Of a stretch of DNA of 14,603 nucleotides, positions 13,697 to 14,603 are shown one piece after another (the stretch's first letter is position 1; every line of letters begins with the position of its first letter). The notes beneath the pieces are model-generated. The model was not told the origin of the DNA and ran no database searches. It saw nothing but the letters and a program-made list of their open reading frames with translations. Source of the DNA: an uncultured Phycisphaerae bacterium (lineage in GTDB: Bacteria > Planctomycetota > Phycisphaerae > Phycisphaerales > SM1A02); assembly GCA_913046275.1 (NCBI GenBank), contig CAJWSE010000014.1:1-14603 (forward strand), read 5' to 3'. The position numbers were made by a program, and so were the translations under genes.

Positions 13697-14603
13697 ATGA
13701 GTGAAACATCCGACGCCCATATTGGGGTAATGCAAGCATTTAGCCCATTACATAACAAATTGAATTGGTTACTCTTAGCAGTCCCAATTACAATCTATTT
13801 TTCTATGATTGCTAATGATACAGGCATGAGTTTTGTATTTTCAATGATAGCAATAATGCCCTTAGCATTGCTGATGGGGCACGCTACTGAAGAGATTGCA
13901 TTACGAACTAGTGAATCACTTGGTGGATTACTAAACGCTACATTTGGCAATGCTGTAGAAATCATCATTGCCGGACTTGCAATTTACACTGCAGCGACAA
14001 ATGCAGACCAGGCAGATACAATGATTACAGTCGTTCAAGCGAGCTTAGTTGGAAGCATTCTAGGGAATTTGCTTCTTGTACTTGGATTAGCATTGCTGTG
14101 GGGAGGTCTAAATCACCGCAAGCAGGAATTTAACCAGAGAGCGCAGAGTATGAGCGGTTCGCTTTTGTTAATCGCAGTTCTAGCAATGATGATACCAGCC
14201 GCAGTAAACATTGGAGGCGGCGGGTTCGATAGTATAGTCCAACTATCTCGCTATGCAGCAATGGTTCTTCTGGTAATCTATGGCTTGGCTTTACTCTTCC
14301 AATTAAAGACCCATGCGCACATATTTGCATCTGAAGAAGCGGCTCATCACGAGGAACCAAGCATGACCAACAAGGATGCTTGGACACTTCTAATTGTTGC
14401 AACAATCTTAGTTGGCTGGATGGCAGAGATACTGGTTCATTCGATTGATTCAGCAGCTCAAAAATGGAACATGCCTACACTATTTATTGGTGTAATTTTA
14501 CTTCCATTCTTCGGTAACGCAGCTGAACATTTCACTGCAGTAATTGTTGCAGGAAAGGACAAGATGGATTTATCCTTAGGAATTGCAATTGGTTCTAGTG
14601 TAC
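13697..14603 (+). CDS. Ca2+/H+ antiporter, CAX family (3' end outside window)
   Basis: This is a membrane exchanger that expels Ca2+ (or another divalent cation) in exchange for protons. The ATG at 13697 opens MSETSDAHIG, and the frame runs to the window edge, giving 302 residues. Full CAX proteins have about 350-420 residues and 11 membrane helices, so the last helices are missing. Both alpha-repeat signatures are visible. TFGNAVEII at 82-90 is the first, with the ion-binding Glu88, and FFGNAAEH at 271-278 is the second, with Glu277. An EEIALRTSESLGGLLNA stretch precedes the first. A hydrophilic loop (about 205-226, with a His/Glu-rich HHEE) separates the two halves, as is usual between the CAX repeats. 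It starts five bases after the preceding gene, so the two are probably co-transcribed. Family assignment is firm; the archaeal origin is tentative. Confidence 0.93.
   Translation, partial: MSETSDAHIGVMQAFSPLHNKLNWLLLAVPITIYFSMIANDTGMSFVFSMIAIMPLALLMGHATEEIALRTSESLGGLLNATFGNAVEIIIAGLAIYTAATNADQADTMITVVQASLVGSILGNLLLVLGLALLWGGLNHRKQEFNQRAQSMSGSLLLIAVLAMMIPAAVNIGGGGFDSIVQLSRYAAMVLLVIYGLALLFQLKTHAHIFASEEAAHHEEPSMTNKDAWTLLIVATILVGWMAEILVHSIDSAAQKWNMPTLFIGVILLPFFGNAAEHFTAVIVAGKDKMDLSLGIAIGSSV

Noticed and set aside
13280..13735. Minus-strand frame with a long serine run
   Set aside because: The Ser run is just the reverse reading of the Asp-coding repeat. The plus-strand membrane protein explains the region.

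Overview
This looks like marine microbial DNA from a metagenome or single cell. It reads as three blocks that do not obviously belong to one genome. Block A (1 to about 520) is AT-rich and carries the 3' end of a malate dehydrogenase gene followed directly by the first ~25 codons of succinyl-CoA synthetase beta (sucC). That gene order is typical of Alphaproteobacteria, and the low G+C suggests something SAR11-like. Block B (about 520 to 13155) is bacterial in gene content and has a visibly higher G+C. I cannot name its owner with confidence; a planctomycete-like source is only a guess. Block C (about 13155 to 14603) holds the tail of a membrane-anchored protein with a poly-Asp, Lys/Arg-rich cytoplasmic end, and a CAX-type Ca2+/H+ antiporter. 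This style is reminiscent of marine Group II archaea (Poseidoniales), at low to moderate confidence.

Block B, left half (about 520-8058, plus strand), is a tight catabolic operon. It starts with the C-terminal remnant of a probable enoyl-CoA hydratase. It continues with an acyl-CoA dehydrogenase, a leucine/valine-type amino acid dehydrogenase, the E1-alpha, E1-beta and E2 subunits of a branched-chain 2-oxo acid dehydrogenase complex, and a metallo-beta-lactamase-fold hydrolase. Together these would deaminate branched-chain amino acids, decarboxylate the resulting 2-oxo acids to acyl-CoAs, and begin their beta-oxidation. E3 (lipoamide dehydrogenase) is not in the window.

Block B, right half (8051-13174), is a nucleotide-sugar or surface-polysaccharide locus. 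A minus-strand operon runs from 12339 to 8051: a DegT-family aminotransferase, a membrane-bound WbpM/CapD-type 4,6-dehydratase, and a second DegT-family aminotransferase. A divergent CapE-type 4,6-dehydratase/5-epimerase gene begins at 12425 and is cut off at about 13150. The 85-bp divergent intergenic region carries an 8-bp perfect inverted repeat. The two halves of block B meet tail to tail with an 8-bp overlap of coding sequence.

The most notable observation is that both block boundaries fall inside genes. sucC is joined in frame to a hydratase C-terminus near 500-560. capE loses about its last quarter where an N-terminally truncated membrane protein begins near 13150. This is what a chimeric contig (assembly or amplification artefact) looks like. 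A real ~12.6-kb insertion into, or recombination between, genomes is the alternative. I found no convincing undescribed system, no RNA genes, no CRISPR array, no transposase and no integrase. There is no gene-free stretch longer than 85 bp.
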